Below are positions 9,877-17,576 of a stretch of 64,000 nt of DNA, in pieces (the stretch's first letter is position 1; each line of letters starts with the position of its first letter). The notes beneath the pieces were generated by a model, which ran no database searches, was not told the DNA's origin, and saw only the letters and a list, made by a program, of their open reading frames with translations. The stretch is from Pleionea sediminis (GTDB lineage Bacteria; Pseudomonadota; Gammaproteobacteria; Enterobacterales; Kangiellaceae), in the NCBI RefSeq assembly GCF_007570825.1, contig NZ_SUNB01000002.1, forward strand, positions 806,001 through 870,000, written 5' to 3'. The position numbers were made by a program, and so were the translations under genes.

Positions 9877-11402
9877 TAATTTTTACTCTCCGGATTTACC
9901 AGGCGGCGAATATAAAGGAACAAGTCGGTTGCAAGCAACCCCCTCTCTTGTCGTTGACCGCTTTCGGTCACCGCCAATTCAGCTGCTTCGCCATGGATTG
10001 CAGCACCAATTCTTGCAGCATCAAAGGGCGGAATTCCTTGAGCCATTAATCCAGCAATGATACCCGTCAGCACGTCGCCCATGCCGCCACTCGCCATTCC
10101 AGGATTACCAGCAGTAACGACATTCATTTTATGGTCGTCGGCGATTACCGTGCCAGCACCTTTCAGTAAGCAAACACCACCAAATCGCTCGACGATGTCT
10201 GAAGTTGCCGTAAAACGATCCAGCTGCACTTGCTCTACTCGTGAATTTAATAGTCGAGCGGCTTCGCCGGGATGTGGTGTTAAAACTCGATTATCTATTT
10301 TATGGGGTTGATCGCTCAAGAGGTTAAGAGCATCGGCATCCCACACCGTTTTCTTTTTTTGGCCAGCCTCTGTCTTTAAATAGTCGCGAAGCATGGTGAT
10401 TAAGTTTCGTCCCCACTTTTGCTGGCCTAGACCAGGGCCAATAGCAATTACGGTTGCAGCCTCTAATAAAGAACGTAAACCTTCCTTGCTGGCCGAATCA
10501 GTCGCTGAGTGGCACATTATTTCAGGCCGATTTAAACATAAAACATCGGAGTGCTGACTGTGAGTTAAAACGGAAACAAGACCGGCCCCCGTTCTGGCAG
10601 CAGCTTCTGCCGCCATTCGAATTGCTCCAGCAAAGCCAGGCGCACCGCCAATAACGAGCACATGACCAAAGAATCCTTTATGCGCGGTTCTGCGGCGTGG
10701 CTCGAGAAAATGAATGCTTTCGCGGTATCGATATAAAAAGGCTTTAGGACGAACCAATGCAAAAATACCTTGGCCACAACTTAAATCATTAACTTCCAGT
10801 TCACCGCAATAGTCAGCCGCCATGCTGGTAACCATGCCACGTTTTATTCCGATAAACGAAACGGTAACATCAGCTTTAATCGCACTTCCCAGCACAGCAC
10901 CGGTATCGGCCACGAGTCCGCTGGGAATATCGACCGAAATAACGGGTTTATTTGAACGAACAATTTCGTTAATGATGGTCGCGAAAGGATCTTTGACTTT
11001 ACCTTTTATCCCAGTGCCAAGAATTGCATCAACAATGACATCGTGATCATCAAGAAGCTGAGAATGCCAAGGTTCAACGTTTGCAGAAGTGGGCTTAAGC
11101 CTTGCGAACGCTCGCTCGGCATCTCCTTGCGGCGATTCTGCACCAGGCATTAGTGCAACCGTAACCGGTAAACCGGCCATTGCAGCGAGACGAGCTACGA
11201 CGAAACCATCGCCACCATTATTACCTTTACCGCAGACAACTAAAATCCGACGAAGATCAGGCCAACGTTCTCGAAGTTCGTTATAAACGGCACCTCCGGC
11301 CCTTTCCATCAGCGGATAAGTAGAACCGTCGTGAAATCGAGCGTAAAGTTGCTCGAGCTGCTTGATTTGATCGGCCGTATAAAGACCTTTTCTGTCCGCC
11401 AT
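9876..11402 (-). CDS. nnr: Bifunctional NAD(P)H-hydrate epimerase / ADP-dependent dehydratase
   Basis: This enzyme repairs hydrated NADH and NADPH. The N-terminal YjeF domain (about residues 1-215) is the epimerase, with the GKGNNGGDGFV motif; the C-terminal carbohydrate-kinase-like domain (about 225-505) is the ADP-dependent dehydratase, with VIGGAPGFAGA, LTPHPGEAARLL and NPGMASGGMGDVLTGI. The 508-residue length is normal for the fused form. ATG at 11402 is the first start in frame. It heads the leftward nnr-tsaE-amiB-mutL-miaA-hfq series. From memory, queG often sits between this gene and orn; here it does not. Confidence 0.95.
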   Translation of the reverse strand: MADRKGLYTADQIKQLEQLYARFHDGSTYPLMERAGGAVYNELRERWPDLRRILVVCGKGNNGGDGFVVARLAAMAGLPVTVALMPGAESPQGDAERAFARLKPTSANVEPWHSQLLDDHDVIVDAILGTGIKGKVKDPFATIINEIVRSNKPVISVDIPSGLVADTGAVLGSAIKADVTVSFIGIKRGMVTSMAADYCGELEVNDLSCGQGIFALVRPKAFLYRYRESIHFLEPRRRTAHKGFFGHVLVIGGAPGFAGAIRMAAEAAARTGAGLVSVLTHSQHSDVLCLNRPEIMCHSATDSASKEGLRSLLEAATVIAIGPGLGQQKWGRNLITMLRDYLKTEAGQKKKTVWDADALNLLSDQPHKIDNRVLTPHPGEAARLLNSRVEQVQLDRFTATSDIVERFGGVCLLKGAGTVIADDHKMNVVTAGNPGMASGGMGDVLTGIIAGLMAQGIPPFDAARIGAAIHGEAAELAVTESGQRQERGLLATDLFLYIRRLVNPESKN

Positions 11403-11467
11403 AAATTAACCTAAATAGTTCGAGTTATTCTTAAAGTGTTAAATTTATGTTCTGGAATGGAGAATCT

Positions 11468-12010
11468 TCAGATTTTAAATACCTTGTCACGATAGTACTT
11501 TAATTCTTCAATCGACTCGCGAATATCATCCAGAGCTAAATGAGCGCCTTTTTTATTGAATCCATTCAACACATCAGGTTGCCATCGTCGAGCCAGCTCT
11601 TTAATCGTACTGACATCAATATGCCGATAATGAAAGTAAGCCTCTAACTTGTCCATATGCCGAACCAAAAACCGGCGGTCCTGACAGATAGTATTTCCAC
11701 ACATAGGTGACCGTCGTTCTGGTACCCATTGTTGCAAAAAGTCGATGGTTAGTTGTTCAGCTTGCTCTTCAGAGATCGAACTTTGCTTAACTCGATCGGT
11801 TAAACCTGATTTACCATGATGTTCGGTATTCCAGTCATCCATGCCATTAAGAATTTCATCCGGTTGATGAATAGCTAGAACGGGGCCTTCTGCCAAAATA
11901 TTCAGCTCTTTATCAGTAACGATAGTCGCAATTTCGATAATTCGGTCTGAATCTGGGTCTAATCCAGTCATTTCTAAGTCAATCCAGATTAGATTTTCGG
12001 CATTTGCCAT
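11468..12010 (-). CDS. orn: Oligoribonuclease
   Basis: Orn is the DEDDh 3'-5' exonuclease that removes di- and short oligonucleotides, including pGpG from c-di-GMP turnover. The 180-residue protein shows the three exonuclease motifs: [10 protein letters not shown] (Exo I), [11 protein letters not shown] (Exo II) and [11 protein letters not shown] (Exo III). ATG is at 12010. It is divergent from the pterin dehydratase gene, with 126 bases between the two starts. With several c-di-GMP proteins in this window, its role in clearing pGpG is relevant. Confidence 0.96.
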   Translation of the reverse strand: MANAENLIWIDLEMTGLDPDSDRIIEIATIVTDKELNILAEGPVLAIHQPDEILNGMDDWNTEHHGKSGLTDRVKQSSISEEQAEQLTIDFLQQWVPERRSPMCGNTICQDRRFLVRHMDKLEAYFHYRHIDVSTIKELARRWQPDVLNGFNKKGAHLALDDIRESIEELKYYRDKVFKI

Positions 12011-12136
12011 AAGAACTCCATTGTAGTTTCTTGAATTGTTCCGCTATGATCGCTCAAAATACCACGATTGAATGAAAATTTTACTCTTTTTATCCACAAA
12101 TCAATTAAAAGCATAACTTAAAAAGGCAGGAAAACA

Positions 12137-12511
12137 ATGACCAAACTCGCTGAAATGCAGTGCAAATACGACGATGAAGGCAAAACCCCATTAACGATGG
12201 ATCAAATCAACGACTTATCATCTCAAGTAACGGACTGGCAAATTAGCGACGATGGCACCAAAATCGAACGTGAGTTTCTATTTAAGAACTACTATCACAC
12301 CATGAACTTCGTCAACGCCATCGCTTGGATCGCTAATAAAGAAGCTCACCATCCCGATATGGAAGTTAACTATGGTCGATGCCTGGTTTGTTTTACCACT
12401 CACGACTCTGGTAACCGACTCACCATCAACGACTTAATATGCGCAGCTAAAGTTGATGGTTTACTTTCTGTCGGAAATTTTGGTCCCAAACTACAGTCTG
12501 ATGAGTCATAA
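12137..12511 (+). CDS. phhB: 4a-hydroxytetrahydrobiopterin dehydratase (PCD/DCoH family)
   Basis: This cytoplasmic enzyme dehydrates 4a-hydroxytetrahydropterin, recycling the cofactor of phenylalanine hydroxylase, though homologues also occur without that enzyme. The 124-residue protein has the family signature KEAHHPDMEVNYGRC followed by FTTHDSGNRLTINDL, with the catalytic His pair. It is about ten residues longer at the N-terminus than typical members. A ribosome site (AGGA) lies seven bases before the ATG. The rsgA start is six bases downstream, so the two are co-transcribed. No phenylalanine hydroxylase gene lies in the window. Confidence 0.9.
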   Translation: MTKLAEMQCKYDDEGKTPLTMDQINDLSSQVTDWQISDDGTKIEREFLFKNYYHTMNFVNAIAWIANKEAHHPDMEVNYGRCLVCFTTHDSGNRLTINDLICAAKVDGLLSVGNFGPKLQSDES

Positions 12512-12517
12512 AATTCA

Positions 12518-13504
12518 GTGGCTAAACGGCAAAAGCTATCGCTTCAACAAAAAAGAAGAGTTGCTAAGAGCAAAGGCAACAAGCTAAAACAAAAAACAGA
12601 GGATTCAGTTGTCCTGCAAGAACAACTGGGTCCTGCCCTGTCTGGTGTTGTGATCAGCCGATTTGGAGAACAAGCGGATGTTGCAGACCAAACACAAACG
12701 GTGTACCGCGTTTATCTGCGACAAAATTTGGGAAGCTGCGTGAGCGGTGACCGAGTTATCTTTCGGTTAGACGAACAAAACCATGGCGTTATCGAAGCCA
12801 TTGAACCCAGACGTTCCGAATTAAACCGCCCAACTCCTTACGCTGGCGTCAAAACGATTGTCGCGAATGTCGATCAGATATTTGTGGTCGTCGCTCCATT
12901 TCCCGCTTATTCTTCTGTGATACTCGACCGATATCTCGTGGCCTGCGAATTAGCTCAAATCCCAACGAGTATCATTTTTAATAAACACGATCTCATCAAA
13001 GAGTCTGAAGAGGAGTACTTTAATCAACAAAAAACAATTTATAACAAGATTGGCTATAAGGTTCTCGAAGTAAGCTGCAAAACTAACAAATGTATCGATG
13101 AACTACAGTCGATGCTTAAAGAAAAAGAAAGCATCTTCGTTGGTCAATCAGGCGTTGGAAAGTCGTCGCTCATCAAAGCGCTCATGCCGCAGGCTGAAGT
13201 TGAAACGGGGGAAGTATCAGAAAACTCTAAGTTAGGAACTCATACAACAACCGCATCTCGACTATTCTTTCTGGCAAATGACGGATTTATTATCGATTCT
13301 CCAGGAGTAAGAGAGTTTGGACTCTCGCACATTGATACTGAATCCATCATCAATGGGTTTGTTGATCTTAAGCAATTTGTCGGGCACTGCAAATTCAGAA
13401 ACTGTCAACACATTCAAGAAAAAGGCTGCGCTTTACACCAAGCCGTTATCGATGGAAAAATCGAAAAACAACGTTTAGAAAACTATCAAAAAATAATCAC
13501 TTAG
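12518..13504 (+). CDS. rsgA: Small ribosomal subunit biogenesis GTPase RsgA
   Basis: RsgA is a circularly permuted GTPase that checks late 30S assembly. The 328-residue protein has a Lys/Arg-rich N-terminus, an OB-fold, the permuted G motifs in the order G4 (NKHDL), G1 (GQSGVGKSS) and G3 (DSPGVREF), and a C-terminal zinc-binding segment (CKFRNCQHIQEKGC). The start is GTG at 12518, giving the usual MAKRQKLS beginning. The ribosome site is poor, so it probably depends on translation of the upstream dehydratase gene. Confidence 0.95.
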   Translation: MAKRQKLSLQQKRRVAKSKGNKLKQKTEDSVVLQEQLGPALSGVVISRFGEQADVADQTQTVYRVYLRQNLGSCVSGDRVIFRLDEQNHGVIEAIEPRRSELNRPTPYAGVKTIVANVDQIFVVVAPFPAYSSVILDRYLVACELAQIPTSIIFNKHDLIKESEEEYFNQQKTIYNKIGYKVLEVSCKTNKCIDELQSMLKEKESIFVGQSGVGKSSLIKALMPQAEVETGEVSENSKLGTHTTTASRLFFLANDGFIIDSPGVREFGLSHIDTESIINGFVDLKQFVGHCKFRNCQHIQEKGCALHQAVIDGKIEKQRLENYQKIIT

Positions 13505-13513
13505 GTCTTATCT

Positions 13514-13552
13514 GGCCGCCTAGAAACAATTTAACTAGCGGCCTATTTCTTT
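13514..13552 (+). terminator. Probable terminator after rsgA
   Basis: GGCCGCCTAG at 13514-13523 pairs with CTAGCGGCC at 13535-13543, leaving one bulged base and an 11-nt loop, and is followed by a T-rich stretch. It lies directly after the rsgA stop. The U-tract is interrupted, so efficiency is uncertain. Confidence 0.55.
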
Positions 13553-13641
13553 AAAATAAAATTTTATTAAAACATCTCATCACATTTAGTTTGATTAAGC
13601 TATATTGTAAGTAGGTTAACTCGACATTTATTGGACAAACC

Positions 13642-13908
13642 ATGATTACTTTAGAAGATTGTTACGGCTTTTGTGACTTGGAAGAAGAAACCGTTAAAGC
13701 GATCGCAGAACATGAGCACGTTAATGAAATTGTGGCCATTGAAATAACTCAACATCTTCTTAAGCAAGAAGGCGGTATCTTACTGCTTCATCGAATGCTC
13801 GAAGATGATATGGAGTGGGCTCAAATATGGGGAAAAACAGAGTTAGCACAAAAATACAGAACAATATTAGAGAAGTTTGATGAGCGCTATTCCAGTCCAA
13901 ATCTCTAG
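13642..13908 (+). CDS. Small conserved protein of unknown function
   Basis: An 88-residue acidic, mostly helical cytoplasmic protein with no signal peptide or membrane segment. It begins MITLEDCYGFCDLEEETVKA and contains an EHEHVNEIVA stretch; I recall similar uncharacterised proteobacterial proteins but no named domain. Two cysteines near the N-terminus (residues 7 and 11) are spaced CX3C. ATG at 13642 follows a 137-base gap after rsgA and faces the amidohydrolase gene. Function unknown; that it is a real gene rests on the open frame, protein-like composition and the remembered relatives. Confidence 0.65.
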   Translation: MITLEDCYGFCDLEEETVKAIAEHEHVNEIVAIEITQHLLKQEGGILLLHRMLEDDMEWAQIWGKTELAQKYRTILEKFDERYSSPNL

Positions 13909-13913
13909 TGAGA

Positions 13914-13937
13914 GATAAAAAAGTCCATCCCTGGACT
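13914..13937 (-). terminator. Rho-independent terminator of the amidohydrolase gene
   Basis: On the minus strand a perfect 6-bp stem (AGTCCA / TGGACT, 13922-13937) with a 4-nt loop is followed by six T residues. It lies about 55 bases past the stop at 13991. Confidence 0.65.
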
Positions 13938-13990
13938 AGTACTGCACTGCCACTGGCATTACATCAATTCTTTTATAAAACTGACAACAA

Positions 13991-15139
13991 CTAACGTTCC
14001 ATTTTAAATATTTTACGAGCGTTACCCGCCATGACTTGTTGCGCTTCTTCATAAGAATAAGCAACGCGCTCCAAACTTTCTAAAACACGATCTTTGTAAG
14101 TTTGCGTGTTTCCTGGACTACCAGGGCCATCCGAACCATAAATAAGTCGGTTAACTAATCCTTTTTCTTTCGCTCGCATCAAAATGCTGTCCATTAACTC
14201 ACCCGTTGGATCGCTACGCTCATTACCCAGTGCCGATATTTCGATATATACATTTGAGTAGTTTTCAGCCAGATAAAACACCTCGTCAACTTTACTGTAG
14301 CCTTCACGATTCGCATCGTTACCAGCATGTCCCATAATAAACTTCACTTCAGGGAACGACCGAATTGCATCTTCTAAGTACATTGGGTCAAACGTTTTAT
14401 ACAAATCTTCCCGTTGATCTTCTTCAAAGTCAGATACTTTTCGTAACGGGCTTGTTCCTACGTGATGATAAATAGGCTTATCATGCTCTTTTGCAACTTC
14501 ATAAATTTCGAAGTACTTTGGGTCATTGAATGGTGTCAAAGTGTGCGCAAATGCTAATTTAATTCCAACAACTTTAGGATGCATTAACGCTGTCTCTAAA
14601 TTCGCAAGACTCTCTGCTTTATTTTCATCCCAGTTAGCAACGCTAATACTCGCTAGACCATAAAAGAAAGTGTTTCCGTCAAAGCTATTACGATTATCAT
14701 CAAGATAACCTAATAAGTCTTCATTTGGCTCAATTCCCCAAGTTTCAGGTGCGTATGTCGCAAACAAAATACAATTATTTGCAGAAGCCTTACGACATTC
14801 GTTTTTAATACCAATAAATGCGCCGTAAGGATTTAATTGAAACGATGACAAAACACGCAATAGTGGAATTTTTAGAAAGTCAGGTAAATCTAAAGGAAAG
14901 GCATTCAGAACAAACTCTCGACCTTTAGGCCCGAGTTTATCAAAACTGCCTGGATGTAAATGCATGTCAACAATGTCGATGGTTTCATCGGCATAAAAGC
15001 TCCGATGATCTTCCCAATCCTGAATCTCTTGTTTAAAACTACGTAATTCAGGTACAGATTCCATTGGCGTATGAGACTCAACATTAAGTTGAGTAAATAG
15101 CGCCAACGAAATAGCAATACTTGTTGCGAACTTTCTCAT
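13991..15139 (-). CDS. Exported amidohydrolase-family (PF04909-like) metal hydrolase
   Basis: From ATG 15139 (GAGGACC eight bases upstream) the protein has 382 residues and begins with a signal peptide (MRKFATSIAISLALFTQLNV). The mature part is a TIM-barrel amidohydrolase: DMHLHPGS supplies the metal-binding HXH, then PIYHHVGTS, FIMGHAGND and the C-terminal LIYGSDGP with the metal-binding Asp. The family includes decarboxylases and lactone hydrolases, and the substrate cannot be read from the sequence. An in-frame non-ATG start at 15178 would add a polar stretch ahead of the signal peptide and is less likely. It stands alone between the small unknown gene and a long non-coding region. Confidence 0.8.
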   Translation of the reverse strand: MRKFATSIAISLALFTQLNVESHTPMESVPELRSFKQEIQDWEDHRSFYADETIDIVDMHLHPGSFDKLGPKGREFVLNAFPLDLPDFLKIPLLRVLSSFQLNPYGAFIGIKNECRKASANNCILFATYAPETWGIEPNEDLLGYLDDNRNSFDGNTFFYGLASISVANWDENKAESLANLETALMHPKVVGIKLAFAHTLTPFNDPKYFEIYEVAKEHDKPIYHHVGTSPLRKVSDFEEDQREDLYKTFDPMYLEDAIRSFPEVKFIMGHAGNDANREGYSKVDEVFYLAENYSNVYIEISALGNERSDPTGELMDSILMRAKEKGLVNRLIYGSDGPGSPGNTQTYKDRVLESLERVAYSYEEAQQVMAGNARKIFKMER

Positions 15140-16254
15140 TTTTAGGTCCTCATTTATTTCAAGCAGCACATATCTCAAAGCTACATGAATGAATTGTTAT
15201 AGTGATTAATACCTTCCTACCGACATAAATTATCGTGAAGGATTACAACGCACTTTCTCCTATAGCTCAACCGATCAAAATCATAAGCAGATAATTTGAG
15301 ACCTTTAGTATATCGCTGATATTTTTTGAAAAGAAAAATGAGATTTAAAATAAGAAAAAAGGTGACTGTTCCGTCTGACAAAAACCTTATTCGTAAATTG
15401 CATTTTTACGTTAATGTCACTTTCATTGACTTATTGATATTTTTAGGAAAATAAATTCATTGAGAAACAACGACTGGCGTCAAAACATTCAGCCAAAAAA
15501 TCAGAAAAATTCTGATGATTTAAACAACAATAGAACAAAACGTCTATCTGCAATCTGACACAGGTAATAATTGGGCTAACGACAGGCTCACAATTCGCTC
15601 CAGTAGGTTTTAAAATCATGCGTAAAAGCGATTTAAAAAGCCGGTCACGTTAGTCACTCAAAAAAGGAGAGCTTCTTAAACAACCTTTTTAACTAAGGAC
15701 ATCAATTTCACTTAACTTTTTTAAGTGTATCCAAACAATTAATATTTAAACTGATTTAAATCTAACCCAATCAAAAGCTCATTACATTAAAAAAATTGTA
15801 ATACTTTTTATAAAATCATATGCATTCGGTTAAACATCAAATCAAAACTTACGGCAGTACTTTACTTTTAATTTCACTATCACTCAAACATTAGGCTCCC
15901 AGTCAAAAATTAAATTTAGAAAGCGATTTAAACTCAAAATCTTTTCTTAATCGACAGTTCTTAGCAATAGAAAACAAAGAACATGTGTACGCTGAAAACC
16001 AGCAAAAACAATTATAATTATACTTATCCAATCCATTAATTTAACTAATCCAACTCATGGCAAATTAGCAATCAAAATTGAAACTTTATGACAAACATTC
16101 TCATACTATTCACTTGGTAAAATTATTGACACTTACCGTTAAATATTCACACAGAACTTAAATTTCTTTGTGATAGAATTCGCACCGCTTTGGTGAACCA
16201 CATCAAAGAATTCGACTTATTACTTTATTGTTAGCGCAAAAAAGGACACTCAAC
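15140..16254. other. 1.1 kb non-coding stretch upstream of the lipase gene
   Basis: Very AT-rich sequence with no open frame of 60 codons or more on either strand. The amidohydrolase promoter must lie at the left end and the lipase promoter at the right end. The longest small frame noticed is 38 codons (15338-15454, plus strand), without a clear ribosome site. No tRNA, repeat array or insertion-sequence end was seen. It could hold an unannotated small RNA or be a decayed gene; nothing specific supports either. Confidence 0.6.
16171..16179 (+). promoter_or_regulatory. Extended -10 promoter candidate for the lipase gene
   Basis: TGATAGAAT matches an extended -10 element (TG, one base, then TAGAAT). 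No good -35 lies 17 bases upstream, which is tolerated for extended -10 promoters. It predicts a 5' leader of about 70 bases that contains a short hairpin (CTTTGGTG at 16188-16195 with an imperfect partner at 16199-16208). Confidence 0.4.
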
Positions 16255-17361
16255 ATGAAGTTCATTTCTTATATATCCAGTTTCGTTTTATCAACATTAG
16301 CTTTAACGGTAAGTGCTACGGAAAAACAAACATTTATTGATCAACTCGACACTGAACAATGCGGTCGTTCACCTGAGAAAATCTATATTGATACTAATAC
16401 TCAAGAGTTTGAAATGGCAAATGCATACAGCTACTCATGGCTGGCTCTTCAAACTCTCGATGTCGATCCAAATTCGACTGAAGATGATGCGGATGCTGAC
16501 TTACAAAACGCTCAAGAAAATTGGGGATTAAGCAACGTTAGAATGATTGACAATGCTCGATGGAATGTACGAGCTATGATCGCAGACTATGATGGCGCAA
16601 TCTTCGTGACTTTCCGCCATACAGACTCAAACCTTAACTGGCTCTTAAATGCAGATTACGGATTGTGGAATTTTGATTACAGTTTCACGATGGGTGAAAA
16701 AGTACACCACGGCTTTGGAACAATGCTTGGCGCAATTTGGTCAGATATTGTCGAAGAAGTAAGAACACGCGCAACTGATAATCAACCTGTCGTAGTTTTT
16801 GGACACAGCTTAGGCGGTGCCATGGCATTATTAACAGCCCCTGGATTGGTTAACGAAGGCTTCAATGTTAAACAAGTTTACGCAACTGGTTCACCGAAAG
16901 TAGGAAGCAGAAACTGGGCTGCGATGGCCAGTCAGGCTTTATCTGAATCTGCTGTTTATCGAATTACTAATTCTGAAGACTTGTTTGCTCGCATTCCTGT
17001 CAGCAGCCTCGCTTTAGACGAGTTTAGAGAGCTTTTCTTCTTTGCTTCTGACTTCCTTGCAAATCTTACTGGGCGTTTACGCAGTCAAATGGACTTCGGC
17101 TTAATTGGCGACCACATAATTGTTGAGCACGATGGGTCAACTTATTATTCCGATGTCGAGACTAGTGAAATTGAAGAACAAGATTACTGGATTAATATTG
17201 CAGAGCAATTTTCAGCTATCGATGACAGCACTGGCAGTTTAATAGATAAGCTAAATCGAAAAGTACAAGTAATGTCTAATAATTTAGGAGAGCATCTAAT
17301 GCGCTCGCCTGAAAATGGGTATACCTGTTCCATGATTAATGCCCTAAAATCAGGATCATAG
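16255..17361 (+). CDS. Secreted class 3-type lipase/esterase
   Basis: Starting at ATG 16255 (AGGA nearby) the protein has 368 residues with a signal peptide (MKFISYISSFVLSTLALTVS, cleaved near SA-TEK), so it is exported. It has an alpha/beta-hydrolase fold of the Lipase_3 type: the nucleophile elbow GHSLGG places Ser185, and likely partners are Asp242 (NSEDLFARIP) and His287 (GDHIIVEH). Two cysteines near each end (in DTEQCGRS and YTCSMI) could form a disulfide. A TTG nine codons upstream is a poorer start. It probably cleaves acyl esters or phospholipids outside the cytoplasm. It is monocistronic by its own promoter candidate and stem-loop. Confidence 0.82.
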   Translation: MKFISYISSFVLSTLALTVSATEKQTFIDQLDTEQCGRSPEKIYIDTNTQEFEMANAYSYSWLALQTLDVDPNSTEDDADADLQNAQENWGLSNVRMIDNARWNVRAMIADYDGAIFVTFRHTDSNLNWLLNADYGLWNFDYSFTMGEKVHHGFGTMLGAIWSDIVEEVRTRATDNQPVVVFGHSLGGAMALLTAPGLVNEGFNVKQVYATGSPKVGSRNWAAMASQALSESAVYRITNSEDLFARIPVSSLALDEFRELFFFASDFLANLTGRLRSQMDFGLIGDHIIVEHDGSTYYSDVETSEIEEQDYWINIAEQFSAIDDSTGSLIDKLNRKVQVMSNNLGEHLMRSPENGYTCSMINALKSGS

Positions 17362-17378
17362 ATTCTAACCGCAATTTC

Positions 17379-17406
17379 ATCAAAGCCGTGTCACAGCGGC
17401 TTTGAT
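17379..17406 (+). terminator. Stem-loop after the lipase gene
   Basis: Perfect 10-bp arms (ATCAAAGCCG at 17379-17388 and CGGCTTTGAT at 17397-17406) with an 8-nt loop lie 17 bases past the stop. There is no strong U-run, so it may stabilise the 3' end rather than terminate. Confidence 0.5.
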
Positions 17407-17535
17407 AACTCATTTTGGTTACATAAAGCTCATCCTAATTACTTACAGTATTAACAAAAGCGAAAAACTCTCCCTTTATAAGCTCCATATCGAAGACCAG
17501 ATATAGATTCAACGGGTGCAACTCAGGAATTTTTG

Positions 17536-17549
17536 GTCTATACATAGAC
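17536..17549. promoter_or_regulatory. 14-bp palindrome upstream of TonB receptor 1
   Basis: GTCTATACATAGAC has perfect 6-base arms around a 2-base centre and lies 27 bases before the proposed start codon. It could be an operator or a leader hairpin. No clear Fur-box pattern was found here. Confidence 0.35.
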
Positions 17550-17576
17550 TTAGGTGCATTTCATTTTGAAATTAAA

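Noticed and set aside
9704-10060. 118-codon plus-strand frame over tsaE/nnr
   Set aside because: Complement of two clearly identified genes; product is Pro/Ser-rich by base composition.
15338-15454. 38-codon frame in the long non-coding gap
   Set aside because: It opens with ATG and ends in a hydrophobic tail, but there is no ribosome site or neighbour support; too short to call.
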